Positions 44,392 through 52,827 of a DNA stretch of 64,000 nt are shown piece by piece (the first letter of the stretch is position 1; the number at the start of each line of letters is the position of its first letter). The notes below the pieces were generated by a model, which did no database searches, was not told where the DNA came from, and saw only the letters and a list, made by a program, of their open reading frames with translations. This stretch comes from Candidatus Kapaibacterium sp. Its GTDB lineage: Bacteria; Bacteroidota; Ignavibacteria; Kapaibacteriales; UBA2268. Location of the stretch: positions 1 through 64,000 of the forward strand of contig JAMLHE010000012.1 of NCBI GenBank assembly GCA_023957315.1, in the 5' to 3' direction. Position numbers and translations under genes: made by a program.

Positions 44392-45198
44392 ATGGCTTGG
44401 TTTCAGAGGTCACAGACAAACATTGATGATGCAAGACCAAGGGAAATGCCCGACGGATTATGGACAAAATGCCCGGCTTGTAGTGAAATAATTTATAAAA
44501 CCGAACTCGAATCTCAACTTTATACTTGTAAAAAATGCAACCATCATTTTCGTATTGGAAGCAAAGAGTATATTGAAATATTGATTGATAAAGCTACTTT
44601 CGTCGAAACAGAAGGACACCTCACTTCCGGTGACCCATTAGAATTTTCCGATACAAAAGCCTATCCCGATAGAATCGTTGACAGTATCAAAAAAACATCA
44701 CTGAATGATGCGATTACCACCGGAACAGGGAAAATCGGAGGCATCGAAGTATCATTTTGCTGCATGAATTTTAATTTTATTGGCGGTAGTATGGGCTCTG
44801 TTGTTGGCGAAAAAATTTACAGAGCAGCCAAATTATCTCTTAAGAAAAAAATCCCACTAATAATTATTTCGGCTTCCGGTGGTGCTCGAATGCAGGAAGC
44901 CCCTTACTCACTAATGCAAATGGCAAAGACATCTGCAATTCTGGCTGAATTAGGTGAAAACGGTATTCCGTTTATATCCATATTGACTGACCCAACAACA
45001 GGCGGCGTTACTGCATCTTTTGCGATGCTCGGAGATATAAATATTGCCGAACCCGGAGCCTTGATTGGATTTGCAGGTCCACGCGTAATCGAACAAACTA
45101 TACGCAAAAACTGCCTACAGGATTCCAAGAAGAGCAGAGTTCTTGCTCGAACATGGATTCATAGTTTGCATTGTCTCACGCTACAATCTGAAGAATGA
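44392..45198 (+). CDS. accD: Acetyl-CoA carboxylase carboxyltransferase beta subunit, C-terminus frameshifted
   Basis: A 268-residue ORF for the beta subunit of acetyl-CoA carboxytransferase, the committed step of fatty acid synthesis. A four-cysteine zinc finger (C27, C30, C46, C49) and the carboxyltransferase core are intact (GGSMGSVVGEKI, ISASGGARMQEAPYSLMQMAK, SILTDPTTGGVTASFA, GDINIAEPGALIGFAGPRVIEQTIR). After EQTIRK (to about 45108) the frame departs from the family. The normal continuation LPTGFQE is in a second frame from 45111, and AEFLLEHGFI...IVSR.NLKNEL is in a third frame from 45134, ending at 45232. So two single-base losses (or equivalent) separate the annotated tail from the true one. 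A strong AGGAGG ribosome site precedes the ATG. The partner accA is not in this window. Confidence 0.9.
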   Translation: MAWFQRSQTNIDDARPREMPDGLWTKCPACSEIIYKTELESQLYTCKKCNHHFRIGSKEYIEILIDKATFVETEGHLTSGDPLEFSDTKAYPDRIVDSIKKTSLNDAITTGTGKIGGIEVSFCCMNFNFIGGSMGSVVGEKIYRAAKLSLKKKIPLIIISASGGARMQEAPYSLMQMAKTSAILAELGENGIPFISILTDPTTGGVTASFAMLGDINIAEPGALIGFAGPRVIEQTIRKNCLQDSKKSRVLARTWIHSLHCLTLQSEE

Positions 45199-45232
45199 AT
45201 TGACAATTATCTTACAATGGTTCAAAAATTAA
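45111..45232 (+). pseudogene. accD: Out-of-frame C-terminal end of accD
   Basis: This stretch holds the conserved AccD tail in two frames that are not continuous with the upstream ORF. From 45111 it reads LPTGFQE. From 45134 it reads AEFLLEHGFIVCIVSRYNLKNELTIILQWFKN with a TAA at 45230-45232. A corrected protein would be about 280 residues, which fits AccD. Confidence 0.8.
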
Positions 45233-45280
45233 AAATAAAATTTGCACAGAATAAAAATTTTACTTATTTTCTCATTGTAA

Positions 45281-46102
45281 ATGATTAAGAAAGTAATAAT
45301 ATTTGTGTTGGTTTTTAGTGCTTGGATGTTCGATTCAGAGCGTGCTAACGGAGAAGTGATTTTGAGCGAGCAAAAGTATGATTTGAAATCTATTGTCATT
45401 CTTGGCATTGGCGGAGGCTTTTCGAGTGGTTCTGATGCTTTCTTCGATGTTTTTTTGAATGAATTTGGTTCAACAAAAAGGCTCATGGCTATCATGCCTA
45501 CTCTTTCCGCAGGTACTAAGGTGACTATTTCGCCTCAGTATCGTTTCGGATTCCATGCAAATTTCCAAGTTGTAAGTTTTAGTTCAAGCCATGGTCAGAT
45601 GGTTGACGAGCCGGGACTCAGAGGATACAGAAATCTTCATCAGAACTTTGAAATCACCAATATGCCCTTGTTCCTTTCCCTTGACTATATGCCTTATACT
45701 TCGCAATTTCGTACATATTCAGGTCTCGGGCTTGGTATGGTAGTTATAAATACTAAATGGGAAGAAGGAGTTAGTTCAACAATTGAGCAAGATACGAGAA
45801 TAGGCGGATTGCATTACGAAGATACTGATATAGGAGCTTTCGGTAGAGTTTATGCCGGCGTTGAACTTGGTTTCGATAAAAATTATGAAGATTATTTTCT
45901 TGGCAGCTTGATTATCGAAGCGTCATACTCGCATACTATTGTTAATGCAGATATGTTTTACAAGGTACGACAACAATTTAATCCGCCCAAGGAAAGCCTT
46001 AATCAAAAGGTCAACTTTGTGCCGGGATATTTGCAACTAAGTGTTAATGTTTCTTTCAATTTTAATAGAAAGGTTGGTACATCAAAACAAAGAAATTTTT
46101 GA
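45281..46102 (+). CDS. Outer-membrane beta-barrel protein
   Basis: A 273-residue protein with a signal peptide (MIKKVIIFVLVFSAWMFDSERANG). The mature part shows alternating hydrophobic strands rich in glycine and aromatic residues: VILGIGGGFSSGSDAFF, GTKVTISPQYRFGFHANFQVVSF, FRTYSGLGLGMVVINT, GRVYAGVELGF, LIIEASYSHTIV and GYLQLSVNVSFNF. The final strand ending in F close to the C-terminus is typical of porin-like barrels. I do not recognise a specific family. It is probably monocistronic, with a hairpin at 46119-46146 after it. Confidence 0.65.
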   Translation: MIKKVIIFVLVFSAWMFDSERANGEVILSEQKYDLKSIVILGIGGGFSSGSDAFFDVFLNEFGSTKRLMAIMPTLSAGTKVTISPQYRFGFHANFQVVSFSSSHGQMVDEPGLRGYRNLHQNFEITNMPLFLSLDYMPYTSQFRTYSGLGLGMVVINTKWEEGVSSTIEQDTRIGGLHYEDTDIGAFGRVYAGVELGFDKNYEDYFLGSLIIEASYSHTIVNADMFYKVRQQFNPPKESLNQKVNFVPGYLQLSVNVSFNFNRKVGTSKQRNF

Positions 46103-46118
46103 GACGTTTTAAATAAAG

Positions 46119-46146
46119 CAAACAGCGTTAATGTAACGCTTGTTTG
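46119..46146 (+). terminator. Probable terminator hairpin before hpf
   Basis: CAAACAGCGTTA and TAACGCTTGTTTG pair around ATG with a single bulged base, 16 bases after the barrel-protein stop. A run of eight T follows only after seven further bases, so it is a weak terminator or a leader hairpin of hpf. Confidence 0.45.
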
Positions 46147-46185
46147 ATTCACCATTTTTTTTAAATTAATTATAGAGGTGGATTT

Positions 46186-46494
46186 ATGAAAACCCAAGTA
46201 ACTTTCAGACACACTAAGGGACATCACCCTAAACTACACGAAGATGCCCTTGCACATGCCGAAGCTTTTGTCAAATTTCATGACGGCATAATCAGCACAA
46301 ATGTCGAATTTCTTAATGAAACAGATAAAACAGTAATCATAACAACACATCTTCAAGGAGCTACTCTTGTTGGCAAGGATGGCTCTGACGATTTCCATAA
46401 AAGTCTTAATAGTGCCGCTGATAAAGTGGTCAGACAAATTAAAAAATTGAAAACCAAACAAATTAGCGTTCGCACAAAAGGTGTAGAAGTATAA
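46186..46494 (+). CDS. hpf: Ribosome hibernation promoting factor (HPF/RaiA family), short form
   Basis: A 102-residue protein of the HPF/YfiA family, which binds the 30S decoding region and silences ribosomes in slow growth. The pattern ALAHAEAFVKFHDGIISTNVEFL ... KTVIITTHLQGATLVGKDGSDDFHKSLNSAADKVVRQIKKLKTK matches the family (beta-alpha-beta-beta-beta-alpha fold with the D....A.D.....L.K.K helix). The C-terminal dimerisation domain of long HPF is absent. GAGGTGG is placed well ahead of the ATG. It is followed by hprK after 72 bases. Confidence 0.88.
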   Translation: MKTQVTFRHTKGHHPKLHEDALAHAEAFVKFHDGIISTNVEFLNETDKTVIITTHLQGATLVGKDGSDDFHKSLNSAADKVVRQIKKLKTKQISVRTKGVEV

Positions 46495-46566
46495 TTTGTT
46501 TTTTGTATTTTTGTATCATAGGGGGGCATTCGTTTGTCCCCTTTATTGTTTAGAAACGGAGCGAAC

Positions 46567-47583
46567 ATGAGACAAATTGATGACCTAAAACCTATGGTAC
46601 AGGAAAAGATTCCTGTTGAAATGCTTTTAAGTTCTCCTGTTAAATTGGTTAAACTCACTGAGGAGACCGGGCTTGAAAATTTCATAACCGATAAGAATCT
46701 TCACCGCCCCCAATTAGCGTTGGCGGGTTACGTTGGATTGTTCACATTTCAAAGAGTCCAAATTTTCGGAAATACTGAAACTTTATACCTAAAAAGCCTA
46801 TCACGTATCGCACGAATCAAAGCTATTCAAAAAATTTGCCAATTCAAAATCCCGTGTGTTATTCTTACTAATTCCAATACATTAGACCAAGAACTGATTG
46901 ATATATTCGTAGCAGCCGGAATCGCCGTTTTTATGACCGAATTTGATACTACCAAAGCATTTTCCATGCTATCTGATTTCCTCGATGACCAATTTTCGCC
47001 CCAATTAGTGGTGCACGGTTCTTTTGTCGATATTTATGGTGTTGGTTGCCTTTTCGTTGGTAGAAGCGGCATAGGAAAGAGCGAGATTGCACTTGACCTG
47101 ATTGAACGTGGTCACAGACTTGTGGCAGATGACGTCGTGATGCTTACATCAAAAAAAGAATCGCTTTTGATGGGCACAGGAACTTCATTGGTTCAGCATT
47201 TTATGGAAATTCGGGGATTGGGGATTATTGACATCAGACAGATGTTTGGCATTCGTTCAATTAGATTCCAAAAGCGGCTCGAAATCGTTGTAGAGCTCGA
47301 AGATTGGGATGAAAAGGAAACTTATACGCGAACAGGATTAGATGAAAAAAATATCAATATCATGGGAATTGAGGTTTCAAAAGTGAAATTGCCAATTTTT
47401 TCAGGGAAAAATATTACTGTTATTGCCGAAGTTATTGCCGTCAATTACTTGCTACGCACATACGGATACGATGCCTCACAAGTCTTTTCCGACAAATTGA
47501 ATGAGCGAATTCGTAAGAAATCCGGACCTAAAAAATATTTCGAAGACAAGAGAATAATTCCTTATTTCAAAGATTTAGAATAA
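46567..47583 (+). CDS. hprK: HPr kinase/phosphorylase
   Basis: A 338-residue HprK. A TTG at 46534 is in frame, but the ATG at 46567 has GGAG at good distance and gives the normal N-terminus. The N-terminal domain (about 1-135) is followed by the kinase domain with P-loop GRSGIGKS (165-172), then ALDLIERGHRLVADDVV, and the family signature MEIRGLGIIDIRQMFGIRSIR. It phosphorylates or dephosphorylates Ser46-type sites on HPr. No PTS genes are nearby, as is common in this phylum, where the role is probably regulatory. It follows hpf in the same direction. Confidence 0.93.
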   Translation: MRQIDDLKPMVQEKIPVEMLLSSPVKLVKLTEETGLENFITDKNLHRPQLALAGYVGLFTFQRVQIFGNTETLYLKSLSRIARIKAIQKICQFKIPCVILTNSNTLDQELIDIFVAAGIAVFMTEFDTTKAFSMLSDFLDDQFSPQLVVHGSFVDIYGVGCLFVGRSGIGKSEIALDLIERGHRLVADDVVMLTSKKESLLMGTGTSLVQHFMEIRGLGIIDIRQMFGIRSIRFQKRLEIVVELEDWDEKETYTRTGLDEKNINIMGIEVSKVKLPIFSGKNITVIAEVIAVNYLLRTYGYDASQVFSDKLNERIRKKSGPKKYFEDKRIIPYFKDLE

Positions 47584-47658
47584 ATATCATATTTTAAATA
47601 AGGAAAATATGTTAATTTCGTCATAAGTAAAAATGTAATTATCATAATGGAATTTATA

Positions 47659-49644
47659 ATGAATATTAGAATCATAATTGCTATTATTTCCGCTCTGTTC
47701 ATTTTCAACAGCTCTTCAGTTCATGCCGTTAAAGGCTCAGACCATATCAAAATTTCAGCATATTCGGACAAGACTGAAGTCAAAGCCGGTGACGAAATCA
47801 TGGTCAAAATGGTCATCACGATGGATGATTATTGGTACACATATGGTATGGTTGAAATCATAGGCGATGAGGGAATTGGTCCGATGCCCTCGGAAATTAC
47901 AATGCAACCGGCTGATGTTTTTGAATTACCCACTCATGTTTTCGCCCAAAAGCCTTATATCAAATATGATGAAGGGTTTGAATTTGACATAGAAATTTAT
48001 AAAACGAAATATGAATTTTATGTTCCGGTTAAGATTAAAAAAGATGCAAACTTGGCTGAAATAGGCGCCAAAGCAGTATTTTTTGTTCAATTGTGCGATA
48101 CAGTCAGGTGCTTGCCCGGCGAAGAGTATTCAGGTCTTATTTCATCCGAAACAATTACTTTTTCGGAATCTGAAATTGCAGACTTTGTAAAATTGAATGC
48201 AACATATTCGGAAGATGGCTTTCCGTCATATGCTTACGAGGAAGGTGTTGACAGGGATTTTGAACGTGCCGATAAAACTCCCGAAAAAGCTCAAACAGAA
48301 TCGAGCGAAATAATTGACCAAAAGAAAAAAGAGGGCATATTTTCATATATTTGGTTTTCGATGTTGATGGGTGCAGTGTCATTGCTTACTCCTTGCGTTT
48401 TCCCTATGATACCGATTACAGTCTCATTTTTCACCAAAAGGGCTGAAAAGAGCAAGGGTACAGGATTGCGAGATTCACTTGTGTATTCATTGGGAATCAT
48501 ACTAACTTTCACAATGATAGGATTTATGGTGTCCATCTTCTTTGGACCGACAGGTATCAGCCAATTAGCTACGAATGGCTGGGTGAATCTCGCTATCGCT
48601 GCGATATTTGTGATTTTTGCACTTAATTTGTTCGGAGCATTTGAAATTCAGATACCTCCATCCATATTGAATTTATTGAATAAAAAGTCAACAGGCGACG
48701 GCATAGGAAGCGTTTTGATGATGGGATTAGTTTTTTCACTAACTTCATTTACGTGTACAGTTCCCTTTGTCGGCTCATCATTGATTTCAGTAAGTTCAGG
48801 AGAATGGTTTTACCCGATTCTCGGGATGTTAGGATTTTCAGCCGTGTTTGCTGCACCATTTTTCTTACTCGCACTTTTCCCGTCATTCATGACTAAGCTT
48901 CCCAAATCAGGTGGTTGGATGAATAACGTCAAAGTAGTAATGGGATTTGTTGAAATTGCAGCTGCTATCAAATTCTTTTCAAATGCCGACCTTTTTTGGT
49001 CATTTGAATTAATCCCCAAGGATGTTTTCATTTCAATTTGGCTGATTTGTGGGATTCTTATTGTTGCTTATATATTAGGTTGGTATAAATTACCGCATGA
49101 CTCACAGGTTGATAGCGTGGGCTCTGTGAGGATTATATTTGCATTAGTGTTTGGTACGATTACAATTTGGCTCGGCACAGGGTTATTGGGCAAACCACTC
49201 GGAGAATTAGACGCATTCTTGCCTCCAAAGGAATATGGTGTAAATGCAGCTGCTTTTTCGATGTCAGGAGTGAGCTCAAGCAATGTTGAAGAATATTGGT
49301 TCAAAGATTATGACTTAGCCATTGCCAAAGCTAAAGAAGAAGACAAGCCCTTATTCATTGATTTTACAGGTTGGCAATGCACTAATTGCAGATGGATGGA
49401 AACTAATATGTTCCCAAGAGCACCAATACATAGCTTAATGCAAAATATGATAAAGCTTAAACTTTATACTGACAGCCGAAATCCGGCAGATTTGGTTAAC
49501 CGTGAAATGCAACGAGAAACATTCGGGTCTATTGAATTACCTTTGTACGTCATTTTAACTCCTGATGAGAAAATGATAGCGTCAAAAGGGTTCACAAGAG
49601 ACGAGTCGGAATTCATCGAATTTTTGAAAAAAGCATCGAATTAA
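47659..49644 (+). CDS. dsbD: Thiol:disulfide interchange protein, DsbD-like
   Basis: A 661-residue membrane protein that carries reducing power from cytoplasmic thioredoxin to the periplasm. The ATG at 47659 starts the signal peptide (MNIRIIIAIISALFIFNSSS); an ATG at 47647 is in frame but gives a poorer one. The N-terminal periplasmic domain has the cysteine pair C146 and C151 (LCDTVRCLP). The central CcdA-like domain has about eight helices (roughly 225-480, LLTPCVFPMIPITVSFF, FTCTVPFVGSS). The C-terminal thioredoxin-like domain has CxxC C574-T-N-C577 (WQCTNCRWMETNMF). All three modules are therefore present. A probable terminator lies downstream. Confidence 0.9.
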   Translation: MNIRIIIAIISALFIFNSSSVHAVKGSDHIKISAYSDKTEVKAGDEIMVKMVITMDDYWYTYGMVEIIGDEGIGPMPSEITMQPADVFELPTHVFAQKPYIKYDEGFEFDIEIYKTKYEFYVPVKIKKDANLAEIGAKAVFFVQLCDTVRCLPGEEYSGLISSETITFSESEIADFVKLNATYSEDGFPSYAYEEGVDRDFERADKTPEKAQTESSEIIDQKKKEGIFSYIWFSMLMGAVSLLTPCVFPMIPITVSFFTKRAEKSKGTGLRDSLVYSLGIILTFTMIGFMVSIFFGPTGISQLATNGWVNLAIAAIFVIFALNLFGAFEIQIPPSILNLLNKKSTGDGIGSVLMMGLVFSLTSFTCTVPFVGSSLISVSSGEWFYPILGMLGFSAVFAAPFFLLALFPSFMTKLPKSGGWMNNVKVVMGFVEIAAAIKFFSNADLFWSFELIPKDVFISIWLICGILIVAYILGWYKLPHDSQVDSVGSVRIIFALVFGTITIWLGTGLLGKPLGELDAFLPPKEYGVNAAAFSMSGVSSSNVEEYWFKDYDLAIAKAKEEDKPLFIDFTGWQCTNCRWMETNMFPRAPIHSLMQNMIKLKLYTDSRNPADLVNREMQRETFGSIELPLYVILTPDEKMIASKGFTRDESEFIEFLKKASN

Positions 49645-49680
49645 TCCGACTTAAAATTCAAACAATACAAAACTAAATTC

Positions 49681-49728
49681 GTCCTTCAGGCAAAACTAAA
49701 TCAAAAAATATTGCTTGAAGGACTTTTT
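49681..49728 (+). promoter_or_regulatory. Terminator-like hairpin overlapping the sod ribosome-binding site
   Basis: GTCCTTCAGGCAA (49681-49693) and TTGCTTGAAGGAC (49711-49723) pair over 13 positions with one G-T pair and a 17-base loop, followed at once by TTTTT (49724-49728) and then the ATG at 49730. The right arm contains GAAGGA, the only Shine-Dalgarno match for the superoxide dismutase gene. It can end transcripts from the upstream dsbD gene, hide the sod ribosome site, or both. Confidence 0.65.
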
Positions 49729-49729
49729 C

Positions 49730-50455
49730 ATGAATAAAAGAGAATTCTTAGCAGCCGGTGCTGCATTGACTGCTGCGTCTGTATTTCCAATGTCATCATT
49801 GGCTCAATCAAAAATCAAAATCAACGATTTGAATAAAACCGTTGATTCATCAGGAAAGTATGTTTTACCTGATTTGCCCTATGCTTATAATGCGCTCGAA
49901 CCCCATATTGACGAGCAAACGATGAAGCTTCATCATGACATCCATCATGCCGGATATGTCAAGGGTTTGAACACAGCCACTGAAAAAATTCAAGATTCGA
50001 TTAAAAACAACGATTTCGCTACAATTAAACATTGGGAACGCGAGTTAGCATTCCATGGTGGTGGACATTTCCTACATTCCATCTTTTGGAATGTAATGGG
50101 ACCAAAACAAGGCAATCGCAGTTCTGATTTGAACAAATATATCAACAAATCTTTTGGTTCATTTGATGGATTTGCCAAGCTATTTGCTGCTGCTGCAGGA
50201 GCAGTAGAAGGTTCGGGCTGGGGAATAATGTCCTACGAACCGGTTGCCGACAAATTAGTAGTAATGCAAGCCGAACGTCAAGGCAATCTTACTCAGTGGA
50301 TTACAGTACCGATTTTGCCTGTTGATGTATGGGAACATGCCTATTATCTCAAGTATCAGAACAAACGTGGTGATTACATAAAGGCATTTATGAATGTAAT
50401 AAATTGGGAATATGTTTCGGAGCAATTTGACAAAACTCTCGCACTTTATAAATAA
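49730..50455 (+). CDS. sodB: Exported Fe/Mn superoxide dismutase
   Basis: A 241-residue superoxide dismutase. A TTG at 49715 is in frame, but the ATG at 49730 has AAGGA seven bases upstream. The N-terminus MNKREFLAAGAALTAASVFPMSSLAQ is an export signal with a Tat-like KR pair, so the enzyme is probably periplasmic. The catalytic domain begins LPDLPYAYNALEPHID and has the metal ligands in EPHID, HHDIHHAGYV, HFLHSIFW and DVWEHAYY. WNVMGPKQG suggests the Fe/Mn cambialistic class; the metal is not decided, so the symbol is provisional. Its translation start lies inside a terminator-like hairpin. Confidence 0.9.
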   Translation: MNKREFLAAGAALTAASVFPMSSLAQSKIKINDLNKTVDSSGKYVLPDLPYAYNALEPHIDEQTMKLHHDIHHAGYVKGLNTATEKIQDSIKNNDFATIKHWERELAFHGGGHFLHSIFWNVMGPKQGNRSSDLNKYINKSFGSFDGFAKLFAAAAGAVEGSGWGIMSYEPVADKLVVMQAERQGNLTQWITVPILPVDVWEHAYYLKYQNKRGDYIKAFMNVINWEYVSEQFDKTLALYK

Positions 50456-50476
50456 TCAAACTAAAATCGAATATTT

Positions 50477-50506
50477 AAGCCCGATACGAACAATATCGGG
50501 CTTTTT
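50477..50506 (+). terminator. Rho-independent terminator after superoxide dismutase
   Basis: AAGCCCGATA and TATCGGGCTT form a perfect 10-bp stem with loop CGAACAA, followed by TTTTT, 22 bases after the stop. Confidence 0.92.
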
Positions 50507-50705
50507 CATTACTCGAAAGATTTTGTTATCTCACTCAGATAGCTTAATTTTGAACTAAATCGTTTATCAATATATGGTTTAAGTTGAATTATTACAAAAA
50601 GTATTGAAGAATGTTAAAGAAATTTCATAAAAAGTGAAGAAAATTTGTAACTTTTTGAGCAATTGCTGTGTTTCAAGTATTAGTAAAGGTTGACAATTTT
50701 GAAAA

Positions 50706-51266
50706 ATGTTATTTAAGAAAAAAAATATAGCAGAAGATGAACTTCAGAACGCCACAAAGGCGCTCAATCATGGTAGTGCAGAAGCATTCCACTTGCTATA
50801 TCAGAACTATGCCCCAAAGGTTTACCGATACTGTGTGAAGATGCTTGGAGATGAGATTTTGGCTGAAGATGCCTTCCAAGAAACTTTTGTTAGAATTTAC
50901 GAAAAAAGAGATGGATTTAATGGACAGAATTTCTCTGCTTGGCTTTTTACTATAGCTCGAAACACTTGCTACAACTATTTGCGTCAGAAAAAAGAACATG
51001 AAACATACGATGAGACTTTCCATCATCCCGAAAAAACCCCGACGCATGACATTGGTCTGAAAGACCAAATTGCCAAAGCTATGCAAATGTTACCCGTGCC
51101 GCTTAGAGAAGCAGTGATATTGCGAGAGTACGAGGAATGTACTTATCAGGAAATTGCCGACATTTTACAAATTGAACTTTCACTGGCAAAAATAAGAGTT
51201 TATCGAGCCAGAATTATATTAAGAAAATTACTTCAACCATTGGTTAAGGAAATAAATGAGTCTTGA
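50706..51266 (+). CDS. ECF-type RNA polymerase sigma factor
   Basis: A 186-residue sigma-70 family factor. Region 2 is AFHLLYQNYAPKVYRYCVKMLGDEILAEDAFQETFVRIYEKRDGF, with the usual LAEDAFQETF helix and the FSAWLFTIARNTCYNYLR motif. Region 4 is MLPVPLREAVILREYEECTYQEIADILQIELSLAKIRVYRARIILRKLL. No regions 1 or 3, so ECF group. Its stop overlaps the next gene by 11 bases. That gene encodes an anti-sigma-like membrane protein, so the pair is translationally coupled and probably a signalling unit for the downstream TonB receptor locus. The intergenic 50507-50705 is AT-rich and must carry its promoter. Confidence 0.92.
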   Translation: MLFKKKNIAEDELQNATKALNHGSAEAFHLLYQNYAPKVYRYCVKMLGDEILAEDAFQETFVRIYEKRDGFNGQNFSAWLFTIARNTCYNYLRQKKEHETYDETFHHPEKTPTHDIGLKDQIAKAMQMLPVPLREAVILREYEECTYQEIADILQIELSLAKIRVYRARIILRKLLQPLVKEINES

Positions 51267-52578
51267 AATTTTAATATCGAAGTATATTGATAGTGAATTA
51301 TCAACCACCGAAGACCTGCAATTGCGGGAAGCGCTTCGGGATAATATTCATTCCAAATCAAAATTTGATGCGGCAATTGACACTCACCATCAATTAAAGC
51401 AGGACGCCGCTTCAATACGCGTACCTGAAAAACTTTTGCGCGATACCGAAGACAAAATATTAATGAATATTATGGCTACTCAGCCGGCATCTGCTCAAAT
51501 TACTAAGATTCAATCCAGATGGTATCAATATTCTGCTGCTGCTGTAATATTAGTTGCTTTCATGATTTCCGGCGTTATGCAGATAAGCGAACAAAATTCA
51601 CCACGTGCAATTGCGTTCTTGCAGAATAGCAATGCTGCATCAGCTGATTTTGATAATATCTTAGCAAGTGAATCAACTCAACAAAATAGCACAAACTCAG
51701 TTGAATTGAAATCAGAATCTGTATCGTTAATCGTAGCAAAAGATGAAATCGAAGTTTCAGTTATAGATACTGAAAGTTCATTACCCGCTTCAATGACTAA
51801 AGATGAATTATCTGTCGCAACTCTGCAGGACAACACAGCCATTGATTCAGAAGATTCTAAACAAGAAATTATTTTAAGTGAAAAAAGCATAATTCAATCG
51901 GGTAATACCATTAATTTGATGAACAATAGCATCTCCGATGGTGCCTCTGTCCCAATCCCCCAATCGAATTATAATGTAGCTTCAAATTTACCTCCGACAT
52001 ATTTTGCAGAGCCATTCATGGGATTTGCAGGTGTACAGTTGCATACTTTCATGTCGTATGATTTTTCGCATTCCGGATTCAAAACGAGTGCTAATTCACC
52101 TATTCTGAACATTTCGCAAAGTATATCTTACGCTGCAACCGATAGACTTGGTTTCGGTGTTGAATTCGGCATAACCGAATTTACTTACGATAGAAAGCAA
52201 AATATCTATATTCCCGGTACAGTTGAACATCATACAGGACCATCGGTTCAGGCACCTACAGGTGGCGGTGATAATCACGTGATTGTTCCTGTCGAAATTG
52301 AAACAGTAAGACAATTCATGTGGGGAACTGCATTTATGGATTATTCAATTGTAAAATATGATGATTTTGTGATTGTCGGGAGATTAGGCTTAGGAGGCTC
52401 CAACGAAGGACCCTTGGGATTTGGAAGGCTTTATGCTCAGTATGACTTGTTCCGCTATCTGTCATTAACGATTGGGACTGAAGGACGTTTGTTTGTCAAT
52501 GATTTACCAAGTTCGCAATTCAATAGAGCAATGCGTTCAAGCAGCTCAGTTGTTTATGGAATTAGACTTAAGTTTTAA
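51256..52578 (+). CDS. Anti-sigma-factor-like protein fused to an outer-membrane-type beta domain
   Basis: A 440-residue protein coupled to the upstream ECF sigma gene. Residues 1-85 resemble the cytoplasmic part of an anti-sigma factor (ISKYIDSELSTTEDLQLREALRDNIHSKSKFD, then VPEKLLRDTEDKILMNI), without zinc ligands. One membrane helix follows (about 91-110, YSAAAVILVAFMISGVMQI). Residues about 111-250 are a Ser/Asn/Glu-rich low-complexity linker. Residues about 255-440 look like a beta-barrel: GFAGVQLHTFMSYDF, RLGFGVEFGITEFTY, DDFVIVGRLGLGG and YGIRLKF at the very end with terminal F. Such a chain would cross the inner membrane and reach the outer membrane. Related architectures are annotated in Bacteroidota. 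Function as the anti-sigma factor is inferred from context. Confidence 0.75.
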   Translation: MSLEILISKYIDSELSTTEDLQLREALRDNIHSKSKFDAAIDTHHQLKQDAASIRVPEKLLRDTEDKILMNIMATQPASAQITKIQSRWYQYSAAAVILVAFMISGVMQISEQNSPRAIAFLQNSNAASADFDNILASESTQQNSTNSVELKSESVSLIVAKDEIEVSVIDTESSLPASMTKDELSVATLQDNTAIDSEDSKQEIILSEKSIIQSGNTINLMNNSISDGASVPIPQSNYNVASNLPPTYFAEPFMGFAGVQLHTFMSYDFSHSGFKTSANSPILNISQSISYAATDRLGFGVEFGITEFTYDRKQNIYIPGTVEHHTGPSVQAPTGGGDNHVIVPVEIETVRQFMWGTAFMDYSIVKYDDFVIVGRLGLGGSNEGPLGFGRLYAQYDLFRYLSLTIGTEGRLFVNDLPSSQFNRAMRSSSSVVYGIRLKF

Positions 52579-52670
52579 ACATTACAAGATAATTCTTTGA
52601 AATTACACAAATTTTTAATAATTTGGGTGTTGTGTTAGAATATTTTTTTGAAATTATTAATTAGGAATTG

Positions 52671-52740
52671 TATAGGCTAACTGTTACAAGATTTTACTCA
52701 AAATCATGCCAATCATATTGGTATCAAGTACCAGCCTATA
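52671..52740 (+). promoter_or_regulatory. Structured leader upstream of the TonB receptor gene
   Basis: TATAGGCT (52671-52678) and AGCCTATA (52733-52740) are perfect complements 54 bases apart and enclose a smaller hairpin, CCAAT-CAT-ATTGG (52709-52721). It ends 87 bases before the receptor ATG. No known riboswitch class is recognised. It may be a leader RNA structure. Confidence 0.35.
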
Positions 52741-52827
52741 TCTATACTATACGTTAGAATGATAAATTTGTTACAAAAAACATGTGTAAAAATAAAATTT
52801 CTACTAGTTTATTAAAGGAGTAGCTTT

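Noticed and set aside
45103..45115. Programmed -1 frameshift in accD at CAAAAAC
   Set aside because: The site resembles an A-rich slippery sequence, but the P-site codon would re-pair poorly (C before AAA). A second shift is also needed within about 30 bases, which a single recoding event does not explain.
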